Positions 9,126-18,477 are shown, counted from the stretch's first letter. The stretch: DNA of 64,000 nucleotides from CALLPQ01 sp964392325 (GCA_964392325.1 CAYMPJ010000017.1:14307-78306); one strand, 5' to 3'. Notes: generated by a model from the letters alone, not told the origin. Translations and numbers: made by a program.

Positions 9126-9560
9126 ATGGCTCAAGGCGTAGCAAAACTATCCCCCCAAGAAGCAATCATCTATCTAATGGTGATGACCTCGGCTGCTGAT
9201 GGCACGATTTCCCAAATTGAACTGAGAACAATCGGGCGCGTGGTGCGCTCTTTCCCGCTATTTGATGAAACCGACGAGCAATCCCTCGTACAGACCGCAG
9301 AAGCGTGCGGTCAATTAATGGCCTCGGAAGGCGGGATGCATAAAGTCCTGACCGCTGCAGCGACAACACTTCCCCAACACTTATCGGAAACAGCTTATGC
9401 GGCGGTTATTGATGTTGTAACGGCAGATGAAAACATTGACCTTACGGAAATCCGGATTCTAGAGCTTATTCGCAATACCCTAAAGGTGCCTGATGATGGC
9501 GCTGCAGCGATTGAACACGCCGCCAGAGCCCGCCATATGACTCTGGATCTGGTTAGTTAA
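9126..9560 (+). CDS. TerB-family protein
   Basis: A 144-residue all-helical soluble protein. The repeated acidic turns SAADGTISQIELRTI near residue 20 and TADENIDLTEIRILE near residue 100 are the metal-binding-like halves of the TerB fold. TerB proteins occur in tellurite-resistance clusters and also singly in alphaproteobacteria; no other ter gene is nearby, so tellurite resistance is not implied. AAGGAA at 9111-9116 is a good ribosome binding site for the ATG at 9126. Confidence 0.8.
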   Translation: MAQGVAKLSPQEAIIYLMVMTSAADGTISQIELRTIGRVVRSFPLFDETDEQSLVQTAEACGQLMASEGGMHKVLTAAATTLPQHLSETAYAAVIDVVTADENIDLTEIRILELIRNTLKVPDDGAAAIEHAARARHMTLDLVS

Positions 9561-9578
9561 CATTATGGTTAGTTACGA

Positions 9579-10040
9579 TTATGGTTGGCTAGGATAATAC
9601 CAGACGCTTTTAATCGCATTGTCTTCGATATGATAAACAGCAAGTGAACTGGCTGTTTTTTCTGCTCCGTTTTCACTCCAGAAGACGCGCTCGCTCAAAG
9701 CAACGAAATCCCCATTCACAAATACATTTTCAATATCGCTGCGCACCCCGAGATTTGCAGCGAAATAAGTCTTCATCTGTTTAACCAGATCTTCCCGGCC
9801 CTGACCTGCTAATTCAATCCTGCCTTCACGGACATAACCCCACTTAAAATCATCCCCGCAATAGCTTGCCATCGCATCTGCATCATTGGTACTAAATGCC
9901 TCAATAAATTTCTGGGCAATTTTTTCTTGCGATGAAATAGGTGTTATCTTGGCAACGCCCTCTGGCAAAGAAAGCTTGTCCGAGCACGCGGCGAGCGCAA
10001 CTGCGCAAATGGCGACAAGAATTTTAATTCCAAACTTCAT
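9579..10040 (-). CDS. SnoaL/NTF2-like lipoprotein
   Basis: A signal peptide ends in the lipobox LAAC near residue 19, so the protein is probably lipid-anchored. The rest (about residues 38-150) has the NTF2-like cone fold signature of the SnoaL/SgcJ type: AQKFIEAFSTNDADAMASYCGDD, then alternating strands ending in YHIEDNAIKSVWYY. No catalytic residues are obvious. It lies about 60 bases downstream of the SLC13 carrier gene on the same strand and may share its transcript. Confidence 0.75.
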   Translation of the reverse strand: MKFGIKILVAICAVALAACSDKLSLPEGVAKITPISSQEKIAQKFIEAFSTNDADAMASYCGDDFKWGYVREGRIELAGQGREDLVKQMKTYFAANLGVRSDIENVFVNGDFVALSERVFWSENGAEKTASSLAVYHIEDNAIKSVWYYPSQP

Positions 10041-10100
10041 AATTTTGCCTCTCCGCTCCCCTCGCCTGCGTCCTTACCATCTTGCACATCGTCTCTTTGG

Positions 10101-11492
10101 TCAAGATAAAGTAAGATAACCAGAAGTCGCAACCACGAATGCTATAATGATATTGAGAACGAAACCCTCACGTGCCATATCCGCAATCGAGATGCGACCC
10201 GTTCCATAAACGATTGCATTGGGCGCGGTGGCAACGGGCAACATAAATGCGCAAGATGCAGAGATTACCGCCGGGATCATTATCAATGCTGGCGCTATTT
10301 CCCCATTGACAGCAACCGCGGCCAAGAGCGGCATCAGTAAATTTGCTGTTGCGGTATTGGAAGTCATCTCGGTCAGGAATGTAACACTAAGGCACAAACC
10401 CAAAATCATCGCAAATAACGGCATCTTTGTTAATTGCGCCAAAGACTCCCCGATAAGGTCCGAAAGTCCCGATGATCGGAACCCGGCTGCAACACATATG
10501 CCTCCAGCAAATAATAATAACATCCCCCACGGAATATCTTTTGCGGTTTGCCAATCCAGCAAAGCTCCTGCGGGCGCATTTGGTGTTGCCCCGCTGCGTG
10601 CGCCGCTCGGCACCAAAAACATCAAGATTACAGCCAACACAGCAACGGTAGAATCTCCTGCGCCGGTTATGCCGAACAAACCAGACCAGCCCCCAAAGGG
10701 TTCCGCGCGGGTTATCCATAATGTGATCGCCACCCCAAAAACCATCAAGGTTCTAACCTCCGGACTGGTCCAGGGCCCCGGCTCGGGCAAGCTGGGGGTT
10801 TTTACACCGCCCATTGATCGACACAGCCACATGGCAATAATCGGAACGCCAACAATGACAGAGGGCAAACCCGTCATCATAAATCTTGCAAAACTATATG
10901 TTTCCCCTGTGGCTTTTTCAAATGCATCTGCAAAAATCAAATTTGGCGGTGTACCAATTAAAGTTGCAGTTCCCCCCAATGAAGCCGCATAAGCAATGCC
11001 AAGCAATAAGGGGACACTTAGCCTTGAATCTTCAGTGCGCGCTAAAATTGCCAAGGCCAATGTCATCAGCATTAATGTCGTGGCAGAATTGGAAATCCAC
11101 ATTGATAAAAGCGCGGACGCAATCATAAAACCCAAAACCAGCCTACGCCCCGAAGCTCCCATGAGACGGATCATATAAAGGGCAAGCCTTTCATGAACTC
11201 CGGAACGCTCGAGCGCTTTGGACAGCATAAAGGACGCCATCAACAAGACTATCACGTGAGACCCCAAAGCAGCGGCCGCTTCTTTGTGGGTCAGCACGCC
11301 CGTTAAGGGGAATAATGCAAATGGCACTAAGGAGGTGATGGGGATCGGCAAAGCCTCGGTAATCCACCAGGCCGCCGTCAAAACAGTAATAAATATTGTT
11401 GCATAAATGGGTTGAGAAACCCCGGAGGAATATGCCGCAAAACTTGCTATCGCAGCCAGAAAAATGCTCAACACTAACCTGACTGGCTTCAT
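10101..11492 (-). CDS. SLC13/DASS-family anion:sodium symporter
   Basis: A 463-residue polytopic membrane protein. The two family hallmarks, paired SNT motifs at the sodium and substrate sites, are present: MWISNSATTLMLM near residue 130 and TEMTSNTATANLLMPL near residue 385. WITEALPIPITSLVP near residue 43 is another conserved block. The substrate is likely a di- or tricarboxylate or sulfate, which motifs alone cannot decide. Some proteins of this family are annotated as sodium-dependent dicarboxylate carriers. Confidence 0.9.
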   Translation of the reverse strand: MKPVRLVLSIFLAAIASFAAYSSGVSQPIYATIFITVLTAAWWITEALPIPITSLVPFALFPLTGVLTHKEAAAALGSHVIVLLMASFMLSKALERSGVHERLALYMIRLMGASGRRLVLGFMIASALLSMWISNSATTLMLMTLALAILARTEDSRLSVPLLLGIAYAASLGGTATLIGTPPNLIFADAFEKATGETYSFARFMMTGLPSVIVGVPIIAMWLCRSMGGVKTPSLPEPGPWTSPEVRTLMVFGVAITLWITRAEPFGGWSGLFGITGAGDSTVAVLAVILMFLVPSGARSGATPNAPAGALLDWQTAKDIPWGMLLLFAGGICVAAGFRSSGLSDLIGESLAQLTKMPLFAMILGLCLSVTFLTEMTSNTATANLLMPLLAAVAVNGEIAPALIMIPAVISASCAFMLPVATAPNAIVYGTGRISIADMAREGFVLNIIIAFVVATSGYLTLS

Positions 11493-11558
11493 ATATTCCT
11501 CTATTCAGACTGGCACTGCTTGGTTCCTGATTTTCTATTCGGAGTATTTTTCGAATAA

Positions 11559-12092
11559 TCAGTCAGTTTTGGCTTTAACCCATATAAACTTCTGACAGAT
11601 CGGGCCGATACAACCCTCTACCCGTAAACTCTGACTATCGATACGCGTTAGTTTCGATTTATAGGTTTTACCAGTTTCGGGGTCGTAAATGCGCCCCTTA
11701 CGCCACCCTTTTGAGGTTTCTTTAAAATCATAGATTATTTTGATGCCTTTAAGTTCGCGGGTTTTAAGGGCATCATCCGGATTATTGCTATCCAGAATAG
11801 GGGTCGTTATCGTTTCCAGTTCAGGAAACCATTCGAGTGTACCACATACGCTCTCTTCGCAACGGGCAATCTCGATCAAGGATTTACTATCTTGCACGAC
11901 CCATGTCCCCAGAACATCCGTTGCAAGAATGTCATTCGAGGGCTGAAGCCCCCCCTTTTCCCCGGCTGTGCTATTTTCAAATGCTACGTTACCCGTACCG
12001 CTTTCTGAATTTTCTAGTGCATTTACGCATAATGGATATCCAAAAATAGTCACCCCGATTGAAAGAAAACAGAAAATAGACCTCATACCCAT
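11559..12092 (-). CDS. DUF2147 secreted protein
   Basis: The C-terminal 110 residues match the DUF2147 pattern: DVLGTWVVQDSKSLIEIARC, a cysteine-bearing VCGTLEW strand, then GRIYDPETGKTYKSKL and a final CIGPICQKFIW. An N-terminal signal peptide (FCFLSIGVTIFGYPLCVNA) supports the ATG at 12092 or 12086 over a frame start at 12149. A low-complexity spacer of about 40 residues separates the signal peptide and domain. The family is periplasmic, lipocalin-like and without known function. Confidence 0.78.
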   Translation of the reverse strand: MGMRSIFCFLSIGVTIFGYPLCVNALENSESGTGNVAFENSTAGEKGGLQPSNDILATDVLGTWVVQDSKSLIEIARCEESVCGTLEWFPELETITTPILDSNNPDDALKTRELKGIKIIYDFKETSKGWRKGRIYDPETGKTYKSKLTRIDSQSLRVEGCIGPICQKFIWVKAKTD

Positions 12093-12294
12093 GCTACAAA
12101 TCCCATAAATTGCTCGAACGTTAAAAATTATGTCCACTTTATTCGGCACCAGCTTTTAACTGGCAGTATTGTGAACGCAAATTGATCGGCAAAAGCTGAC
12201 CATATTGCCGTCATATTTTATACTCACTTTAACTGTAATAACAAAGCTATATAATATTTATGCTGGAGTATATTTGTTGCTAAGGGTTCACTTG

Positions 12295-13110
12295 ATGCTA
12301 TACGCACATAAATTTCTCTTTCTGGTCATTGGGATTTTGAGCCTTGCCACCAACGCTACGGCTCAAAATAGCGATCAATCACACCTTCCCCCAAGCGGTA
12401 TATCAGCCCTGACAACAAACAGTGAATTGCAAAATTTGTTTGATCGGGGGGAGTATCAAGCCCTGATTGACCGCGCAAATACTGATCCAAGCACCGAAAA
12501 TCTCGTTATGGCAGCCCGCGCCGCCAATACCATCGCTTATTTTTCCGAATCAAACAAAACAGCGAAACGCGCCAGCAAGCAAGCCTATGGCTTTGCTACA
12601 ATGGCTATCGAAAAGGATAGCAATAATGCTGAAGCTTTTGTGCAAGCGGCAATCGGCGATGCGGTTTATGCGGCCAGAATTTCTCCGGTCAGAGCTTTCG
12701 TGAGGGGCTATGCCAAACGGTCCCGGCGCAATCTTGATCGCGCGCTGGCTCTGGACCCCGATAACCCTTGGGCTTTATCAACCTCCGGGGCATGGCATTT
12801 GGAAGTCAAACGCGCTGGCGGCGCCAGACTATATGGGGCAAGTGAACAAACCGGCTTTGACCAGTTTCAAAAAGCCAGAGCACTCCTTCCCAATGAAATA
12901 TCAATCGCCTATGAAATGGCATTGCGGGTATTAGCATTTAAAAACCCTGAATGGCGAGAAGATGCCCTTGCTGCCCTTGACGTTGCGATGAAAGCTGAAA
13001 CAGTTTCTTCTTCTTTTGAAACTGAAATTCAAAACCGCGCTGATGCTTTTTCCGCCGAAATCGAAAAAGGCCCGGCGGCGGAACGTGCCTTTATAAAAGC
13101 GCAACACTAG
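12295..13110 (+). CDS. secreted TPR-repeat protein
   Basis: ATG 12295 has AAGGG about 8 bases upstream and starts a clear signal peptide ending ATNATAQ; an upstream frame start at 12205 is not supported. The mature part is helical with TPR-like units: AMAIEKDSNNAEAFVQAA-type and NLDRALALDPDNPWALS repeats, resembling TatT-type TPR proteins. It probably acts as a periplasmic protein-protein interaction module. No partner is evident; it is flanked by unrelated genes. Confidence 0.72.
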   Translation: MLYAHKFLFLVIGILSLATNATAQNSDQSHLPPSGISALTTNSELQNLFDRGEYQALIDRANTDPSTENLVMAARAANTIAYFSESNKTAKRASKQAYGFATMAIEKDSNNAEAFVQAAIGDAVYAARISPVRAFVRGYAKRSRRNLDRALALDPDNPWALSTSGAWHLEVKRAGGARLYGASEQTGFDQFQKARALLPNEISIAYEMALRVLAFKNPEWREDALAALDVAMKAETVSSSFETEIQNRADAFSAEIEKGPAAERAFIKAQH

Positions 13111-13263
13111 ATCAGTCCCACCTTATACTCACACACGAAACGCTTGATTACATTGCCCCGGCTCTATAAGTAATTCCTAGATTCCGGGTAAATGAGTGTG
13201 CCATTGCAAACTTTATCCATAAAAACAAAATCCTTTGCGCTCAAATCTTTGTGATGAAAAACT

Positions 13264-13644
13264 ATGTCTGATCCAGCTAACGCTTCCCTTTTGTTCAAGC
13301 TTTTACCCATTACAAGCTGGAATTTTATAATCGAAAACAAAAAAGTACCCTTTAGTGATCTTGATAAGCAAGATGGCTTTATGCATCTTTCAACCCATGA
13401 ACAATATATGCAAACTGCTAATCTGCATTATACAGATTATGAAGAAGTGATATGTTTGCTTATACGCAAAGATCGCCTCGTGGGGGAGTTAAAATGGGAA
13501 GCGGCCAAAAAAAGAGATAATGCCCTTTTCCCTCACCTCTATGGCGAGGCCCCCATGGAAGCGATAGAGAAAGTTCATATTTTAAAACGACAAGCCGATA
13601 ATAGTTTTCTGGATCAAGGCATTTCGGAAAATTACACTTTATAA
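13264..13644 (+). CDS. DUF952 family protein
   Basis: A 126-residue soluble protein. The family signatures are present: FMHLSTHEQ near residue 40 and ALFPHLYGEAP near residue 85. DUF952 resembles glutathione S-transferase-like or ADP-ribosyl-type folds in annotation but has no proven activity. It precedes pyrD by 11 bases on the same strand, a pairing that recurs in alphaproteobacteria, so the two are probably one transcript. Confidence 0.85.
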   Translation: MSDPANASLLFKLLPITSWNFIIENKKVPFSDLDKQDGFMHLSTHEQYMQTANLHYTDYEEVICLLIRKDRLVGELKWEAAKKRDNALFPHLYGEAPMEAIEKVHILKRQADNSFLDQGISENYTL

Positions 13645-13655
13645 AAAAACATTCT

Positions 13656-14720
13656 ATGAAATTACCACTCAACCTTATCGATATCGCGGCGCGCAGTTTA
13701 GCAGTGCTGAATCCTGAACAGGCGCACGATGCAACCATTACTTTAATGGCCAAAGGGCTTGCACCAAAAGTCAAAATCTCTCCCAACCCCGCGCTCTCAA
13801 TCAATATTGCGGGTATTGATTTTCCAAACCCTCTCGGGCTTGCAGCCGGATTTGATAAAAACGCCAAGGTAAGTGGCCCTGCACTGGATTTGGGTTTTGG
13901 CTTTGTCGAAATTGGCGCCGTAACCCCTAAACCACAACCGGGAAATGAGCGCCCTCGCGTATTTCGTCTCCGCGAAGATTTAGCGGTGATTAATCGCTAT
14001 GGTTTTAACAATGAAGGAATGAATATTATTGGTGAGCGCTTGCGTACGCGCAATCGCGCCAAGGGTATCGTTGGCATAAATTTGGGAGCAAACAAAGAGG
14101 CCAGTGATCGCACGCAGGATTATGTGACCCTTATCGCCAATCTTGGCACCTCTGTTGATTTTTATACGGTTAATATTTCCTCGCCAAATACGCCTGGCCT
14201 TCGCGCTCTGCAAGATAAAGAGGCTTTGAATGATCTACTCCAGCGCGTGCTCAAACAACGCGATGAGTCTTCACCGGGGACAGCTTTATTTTTGAAAATC
14301 TCTCCGGACTTAAACGATGAAGAAAAAAGCGATATAGCTGATTGCATCATAGATTTGAAAATTGATGGACTGATTGTCTCGAATACGACTTTAAGCCGTC
14401 CAGATACATTACGGTCAGAACACGCAAACGAGACCGGCGGTCTGTCCGGGCCTCCTTTGTTTGAGCTTTCCACCCGCGTTTTGGGTGAACTCTATTCAGT
14501 TATAGGCAATAAAATACCCTTGATCGGCGTTGGCGGCATTGCCAATTCTCGCCATGCCTACCAAAAAATTCTTGCCGGTGCGAGCCTCGTTCAGCTCTAT
14601 ACCGCGATGGTCTATCACGGCCCCAGCCTGCCAAGCACAATTATAAAAGAATTACCGGAATTTTTAAAAACCGATGGTTTCGACACGATAGAACAAGCGG
14701 TAGGCGCAAAATTTTCCTAA
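13656..14720 (+). CDS. pyrD: dihydroorotate dehydrogenase (quinone), class 2
   Basis: Oxidises dihydroorotate to orotate in pyrimidine synthesis, passing electrons to membrane quinone. The 354-residue length with an N-terminal membrane-associated helical extension (residues 1-40) is the class 2 form. Seen: LGLAAGFDKNAKV, INRYGFNNEGM, the active-site region VNISSPNTPGLR with the catalytic Ser, and the FMN-phosphate loop LIGVGGIANSRHAYQKI near the C-terminus. Confidence 0.95.
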   Translation: MKLPLNLIDIAARSLAVLNPEQAHDATITLMAKGLAPKVKISPNPALSINIAGIDFPNPLGLAAGFDKNAKVSGPALDLGFGFVEIGAVTPKPQPGNERPRVFRLREDLAVINRYGFNNEGMNIIGERLRTRNRAKGIVGINLGANKEASDRTQDYVTLIANLGTSVDFYTVNISSPNTPGLRALQDKEALNDLLQRVLKQRDESSPGTALFLKISPDLNDEEKSDIADCIIDLKIDGLIVSNTTLSRPDTLRSEHANETGGLSGPPLFELSTRVLGELYSVIGNKIPLIGVGGIANSRHAYQKILAGASLVQLYTAMVYHGPSLPSTIIKELPEFLKTDGFDTIEQAVGAKFS

Positions 14721-14732
14721 TTTTTATTTAAA

Positions 14733-15275
14733 TTAGTTTGTACCCGCCTCAGTGGCTATCGCATTCAACGCACCTTGAATTTTTTGTAAAATCGGATCAC
14801 GGTCCACAACCCCATGTTTGGCAAACACGGTCGCCATATCCGGCCAAGAAACACTGACGAGACCTGATTCATCTTCATGCACCAATATTTTCAACGGTAA
14901 TTCAATACCCATTGTTTGCGCCGATTGCATCAGCGGTGTCCCACCTTGCGGATTGCCGAAAATGATTAATGTCGTCGGGCGCAAAGTTTGATCGATTGAT
15001 GCAGCCCCTGCTGCGTGGTCAATTACCGCAAATGTTTTAAATCCGCGTTTGTCAATTCCCGCTTTTGCAAGCTCCACAGTGGCTTGAAAATTATTCAAAC
15101 TTTTCACAGATAAAAGATTCGGGTTAGCCACAACAATCTCCTCGGCGACACTAGACGCTGTTTGTTCAACTGACGAATTTGATGCTTCTACATGTACGCA
15201 TGCGCTGCTCATTACAAACGCTGCAGAAAGTGCAGAAATTTTTATGAATTTTTTTGATATCGGGTTTTTCATCAT
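14733..15275 (-). CDS. DUF302 secreted protein
   Basis: An N-terminal signal peptide (SALSAAFVMSSAC) may be a lipoprotein signal, although the residue at -3 is not the usual Leu. The domain at about residues 55-175 has the DUF302 pattern: SLNNFQATVELAKAGIDKRGFKTFAVIDHAAGA, then TTLIIFGNPQGGTPLMQ and ELPLKILVHEDESG. Family members bind small ligands or act in sulfur/oxidative contexts, but no function is established. It converges with pyrD. Confidence 0.82.
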   Translation of the reverse strand: MMKNPISKKFIKISALSAAFVMSSACVHVEASNSSVEQTASSVAEEIVVANPNLLSVKSLNNFQATVELAKAGIDKRGFKTFAVIDHAAGAASIDQTLRPTTLIIFGNPQGGTPLMQSAQTMGIELPLKILVHEDESGLVSVSWPDMATVFAKHGVVDRDPILQKIQGALNAIATEAGTN

Positions 15276-15352
15276 TTTATTTCCAGTTTGTTATAAGCCG
15301 TTTGCCAGATCGCCAATGTCTTCATGACTATTATCATTTTATCGCGTCAATG

Positions 15353-16309
15353 TCATGAGGCAATCAGGGTTTCAATCTCGGCTCTGTGAGCAAGTAAATT
15401 TTGTCGGCCAATCTCGATAAATTCATCGGATCGGTCAAACGAATTTGGTCTCGCTTCGCGCATATCCGGTGTCAAAAGAATATCTGCCGGATAGGCTAGC
15501 GCGCGTGATCGGCCAATATGCATTTGCATAATGTCGGAAACCGCCAAAGCTGTTTCAAAAACATGGGGCTTGGCCATAACTTTTTCCTTGGCTTTTTTAA
15601 TTTCTTTTTCGACACTGATTTTTGTATCAGCAATCAAACGCTCTACTGAACTTGTTAGCCCCTTAACCCCTTTATCAGGGTTAGTGTTGGAATGCTCCAT
15701 AAATTTGGTCCCAGATGATGACGATTGCGTTATCGCCGTAGACGGATCAAAACGCTCCAACACGCTTGGAATTGCCAACAAATCAACGCCGATCACTATA
15801 TCTGCGCCGAGTTTTCGGGCCAAAGAAATCGGTGTCGGGTTTACAATCGCGCCATCTACCAGCCAGCGGCCTTGATGGGCTACGGCCTGAAAAAGCACAG
15901 GGATCGCACTTGACGCCCTTGCCGCATGAATGATGGACCCTTGGGATATCTCAACCGCCTCGCCGGTAGCCAAATCACAAGCTACAGCGCCAAACTTGGT
16001 ATCCAGATTTTCTATATCCGTATCAAATTCATCAAAGGCTTCAAAGGCGCGTGCGGTATTTACAAATCCGCCTTTTGTTACCTGAAGGTTAAAGCTCTGT
16101 ATTGCTGAAAGGGGAGAAAGAGATTGGGCCCAAACCTCAAATGCTTCGAGCGCATCAATCAGATAAGCCCCGCCAACAAGAGCGCCCACCGAGGAACCGG
16201 TAACAATGTCAGGCTTTATACCCATTTCCTCTAAGCCCTTTAAAACGCCAATATGAGCCCATCCCCTCGCGGCGCCGGCACCCAGAGCTAATCCCAATTT
16301 TTTTGCCAA
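15353..16309 (-). CDS. patatin-like phospholipase (RssA/YchK type)
   Basis: A 318-residue Ser-Asp lipid acyl hydrolase. The oxyanion-hole loop GAGAARGWAHIG starts at residue 10, the nucleophile elbow GSSVG near residue 40, and the catalytic Asp in VDGAIVNP near residue 155. The C-terminal 120 residues (after EKEIKKAKEKV) are less conserved. Physiological substrate is unknown; relatives act on phospholipids or lysophospholipids. It is divergent from flgB. Confidence 0.88.
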   Translation of the reverse strand: MAKKLGLALGAGAARGWAHIGVLKGLEEMGIKPDIVTGSSVGALVGGAYLIDALEAFEVWAQSLSPLSAIQSFNLQVTKGGFVNTARAFEAFDEFDTDIENLDTKFGAVACDLATGEAVEISQGSIIHAARASSAIPVLFQAVAHQGRWLVDGAIVNPTPISLARKLGADIVIGVDLLAIPSVLERFDPSTAITQSSSSGTKFMEHSNTNPDKGVKGLTSSVERLIADTKISVEKEIKKAKEKVMAKPHVFETALAVSDIMQMHIGRSRALAYPADILLTPDMREARPNSFDRSDEFIEIGRQNLLAHRAEIETLIAS

Positions 16310-16438
16310 AATAGTCTCCTCAGGTAATAAACTATCAATAATTGTTTTTCATATATGAACGAAAAAGCTAAAATATAACCCGGCTTTACACGATGATTTA
16401 ACCATAACCCTTATATTATCAGATGTAAGAGGTAACTA

Positions 16439-16843
16439 ATGGATTTTTCATCGCTCAATCTTTTTTCCGGACTTGCTGCGCGGATGCGATTTCTCTCTGC
16501 GCGCTCCAACATTATTGCCCAAAATATCGCGAATGCGGATACCCCCGGTTACCACGCCAAAAAAATTAGTGAACCTGATTTTGATCGATTAATCGAAGGC
16601 ACGCACACTGAAAAAAACAATCAGATGCGAACAAGTTCCGAGCGCCATCAATCTCCCGGCGCGTCCACATCTTTTGGACCCGTTCGCGAGAGCCGCTCCG
16701 AGGTCTCCCTCGATGATAATTCGGTATCGATTGAAACCGAGACAATGAAACTATCCCGGACCCGAATGGAATATGGTTTAGCGTCAACCGTATACCGAAA
16801 AGGTCTGGATATTGTTCGCCTCGCCGTACGCAGTGATCGATAG
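16439..16843 (+). CDS. flgB: flagellar basal-body rod protein FlgB
   Basis: Proximal rod subunit of the flagellum, exported by the flagellar type III system. The 134-residue protein has the rod/hook signature ARSNIIAQNIANADTPGYHAK near residues 20-40 and a helical C-terminus. It is the first gene of a short plus-strand unit flgB-flgC-(small membrane protein)-fliE. Confidence 0.93.
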   Translation: MDFSSLNLFSGLAARMRFLSARSNIIAQNIANADTPGYHAKKISEPDFDRLIEGTHTEKNNQMRTSSERHQSPGASTSFGPVRESRSEVSLDDNSVSIETETMKLSRTRMEYGLASTVYRKGLDIVRLAVRSDR

Positions 16844-16852
16844 GAAAAGACA

Positions 16853-17263
16853 ATGGATGATATTTCAACAGCAATGCAAATTTCAGCATCTGGACTAAAG
16901 GCACAATCGGGCCGGCTGCGGATCATCGCTGAAAATATTGCCAACGCAAATTCGACATCCAGTATATCAGGCGGGGACCCCTATCAACGCCAGGTACCAG
17001 TATTCTCCTCTCTTCTTAATCTAGCAAGCGCTGCCCAAACAGTAGAAATTTCCGAAATTACCTATGATACAACCCCCTTCACCTTGGAGTATGACCCGGG
17101 CAATCCAGCTGCTGATAATGAGGGCTATGTCAAACTCCCGAATGTAAATCCTTTAATTGAGATGATGGATTTGCGAGAGGCACAACGCAGCTATGAGGCC
17201 AATCTTGGGGCAATGGATTTAATGCGCACCATGACAAGTGCCACACTACAAATTTTAGAATAG
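16853..17263 (+). CDS. flgC: flagellar basal-body rod protein FlgC
   Basis: Second rod subunit. Seen: SASGLKAQSGRLRIIAENIANANS at the N-terminus (rod/hook family helix) and the C-terminal LPNVNPLIEMMDLREAQRSYEANL block shared by flagellar axial proteins, 136 residues in total. Starts 9 bases after flgB ends. Confidence 0.94.
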   Translation: MDDISTAMQISASGLKAQSGRLRIIAENIANANSTSSISGGDPYQRQVPVFSSLLNLASAAQTVEISEITYDTTPFTLEYDPGNPAADNEGYVKLPNVNPLIEMMDLREAQRSYEANLGAMDLMRTMTSATLQILE

Positions 17264-17271
17264 GGAACATT

Positions 17272-17508
17272 ATGAGTAATAGTTTTAGCACAAAAAGTTC
17301 AATTGCCTCCTCAAATGAAAACCTCAAAAAAGAAGCAAAAACATCAACTTCACTCAGCGCCATTCTCGCATTGGGCGCAATATCACTATTGGTGGTCCTC
17401 GTTAGCGTTTGGCTTGCCTATTCAGGGTATGCAGATATTAGGCACATCTTTATTGGTGTTGCTTTTTACGCCGTTATATTATCCGTATTAGGAAAATTTA
17501 TTAAATAG
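17272..17508 (+). CDS. small two-helix membrane protein between flgC and fliE
   Basis: A 78-residue protein with a Ser/Lys-rich start and two hydrophobic segments (about residues 25-47, ALGAISLLVVLVSVWLAY, and 53-72). It is tightly packed (8 bases after flgC, 7 bases before fliE), so it is probably translated with the rod genes. I recognise no family. In most genomes flgC and fliE are adjacent; the insertion suggests a lineage-specific basal-body or export-gate accessory, which is inference. Confidence 0.65.
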   Translation: MSNSFSTKSSIASSNENLKKEAKTSTSLSAILALGAISLLVVLVSVWLAYSGYADIRHIFIGVAFYAVILSVLGKFIK

Positions 17509-17515
17509 AACCGTT

Positions 17516-17848
17516 ATGACCATAAATTCATTGCAAGCAACGCAAGCTTATCAAAATATTTCACAAGCAATAGAACAAGCTTCACAAAGCAACAACGCGA
17601 GCGAACCTCTCCGCACAACAGGCTTGGAAGAAAATTCTTTCGCACATCTTGTCGAGGCTGCGATCAACCAAACCGCCAATAATGTACAAACTGCTGAAAT
17701 TGCCGGAAATCAGGTTGTAACAGGAGATGCCAATCTCATTGATGTCGTAACCTCAATTAGCACAGCAGAAGTTTCGCTTGAAGCTGCTATTGCGGTTCGC
17801 AATCGCATCATTGAGGCCTATCAAGAAATAATGCGCATGCCGATATAA
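17516..17848 (+). CDS. fliE: flagellar hook-basal body complex protein FliE
   Basis: Links the MS ring to the rod. The 110-residue protein has the FliE C-terminal helix: DVVTSISTAEVSLEAAIAVRNR followed by IIEAYQEIMRMPI. The N-terminus is polar and disordered as usual. It ends the flagellar unit; the customary fliQ/flhB neighbours are not present. Confidence 0.92.
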   Translation: MTINSLQATQAYQNISQAIEQASQSNNASEPLRTTGLEENSFAHLVEAAINQTANNVQTAEIAGNQVVTGDANLIDVVTSISTAEVSLEAAIAVRNRIIEAYQEIMRMPI

Positions 17849-17889
17849 TCGGATTTCAGGCGTTAATATTAAAAATCAATATTTAGAAT

Positions 17890-18477
17890 TTAAATATTGT
17901 TCCGCCCTAATTTTTGGAAAAAATGCCTCCGGCACAAGGGGATGTAACGTTCATTCCCGCCCACTTCAACGGTATCACCATCTATTACAGGTTCGCCTTG
18001 GGCATCGATTCTTAAATTCATTGTCGCTTTTTTTCCGCAATGACAAATCGATTTCATTTCACGCAAAACATCGCCCAAAGCCATCAACCATAAACTGCCC
18101 TCGAACAAGTGTCCTTTAAAATCGGTGCGAAGACCGTAGCACATAATCGGCAGACCATCTTCGTCAGCAAGTTCGGCCAATTGCAATATATGGGCTTTTG
18201 TCAAAAATTGGGCTTCATCGATGAATATGCACGATAATGGTTTTTTTTCATGATGCCCCCGCACCACATCATCAAGCCTTGTATTTTCATCAAATAAAAT
18301 TGCTTCCCGGGATAAGCCAATACGCGATGCAATTTTACCTTTTCCGGCGCGATCATCGATAGCGGCTGTAAAAAGCAACACCTCCATTCCGCGCTCAACA
18401 TAGTTGAAGGCTGATTGCAATAACGCGGTGCTTTTCCCCGCATTCATGGCCGCATAGGTAAAATATAATTTTGCCAC
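17890..18477 (-). CDS. tdk: thymidine kinase
   Basis: Phosphorylates thymidine to dTMP in pyrimidine salvage. The 195-residue type II enzyme shows the P-loop AAMNAGKSTALL at residues 9-20, the DEAQF Walker-B motif near residue 87, and the zinc-binding cysteines CHCGKKA and CRRHFF near residues 140 and 180. Both cysteine pairs are intact. Confidence 0.94.
   Translation of the reverse strand: MAKLYFTYAAMNAGKSTALLQSAFNYVERGMEVLLFTAAIDDRAGKGKIASRIGLSREAILFDENTRLDDVVRGHHEKKPLSCIFIDEAQFLTKAHILQLAELADEDGLPIMCYGLRTDFKGHLFEGSLWLMALGDVLREMKSICHCGKKATMNLRIDAQGEPVIDGDTVEVGGNERYIPLCRRHFFQKLGRNNI

Noticed and set aside
10219..10992. A 257-codon plus-strand frame opposite the SLC13 gene
   Set aside because: It is antisense to a clear 463-residue carrier with both SNT motifs; no ribosome binding site or family signature.
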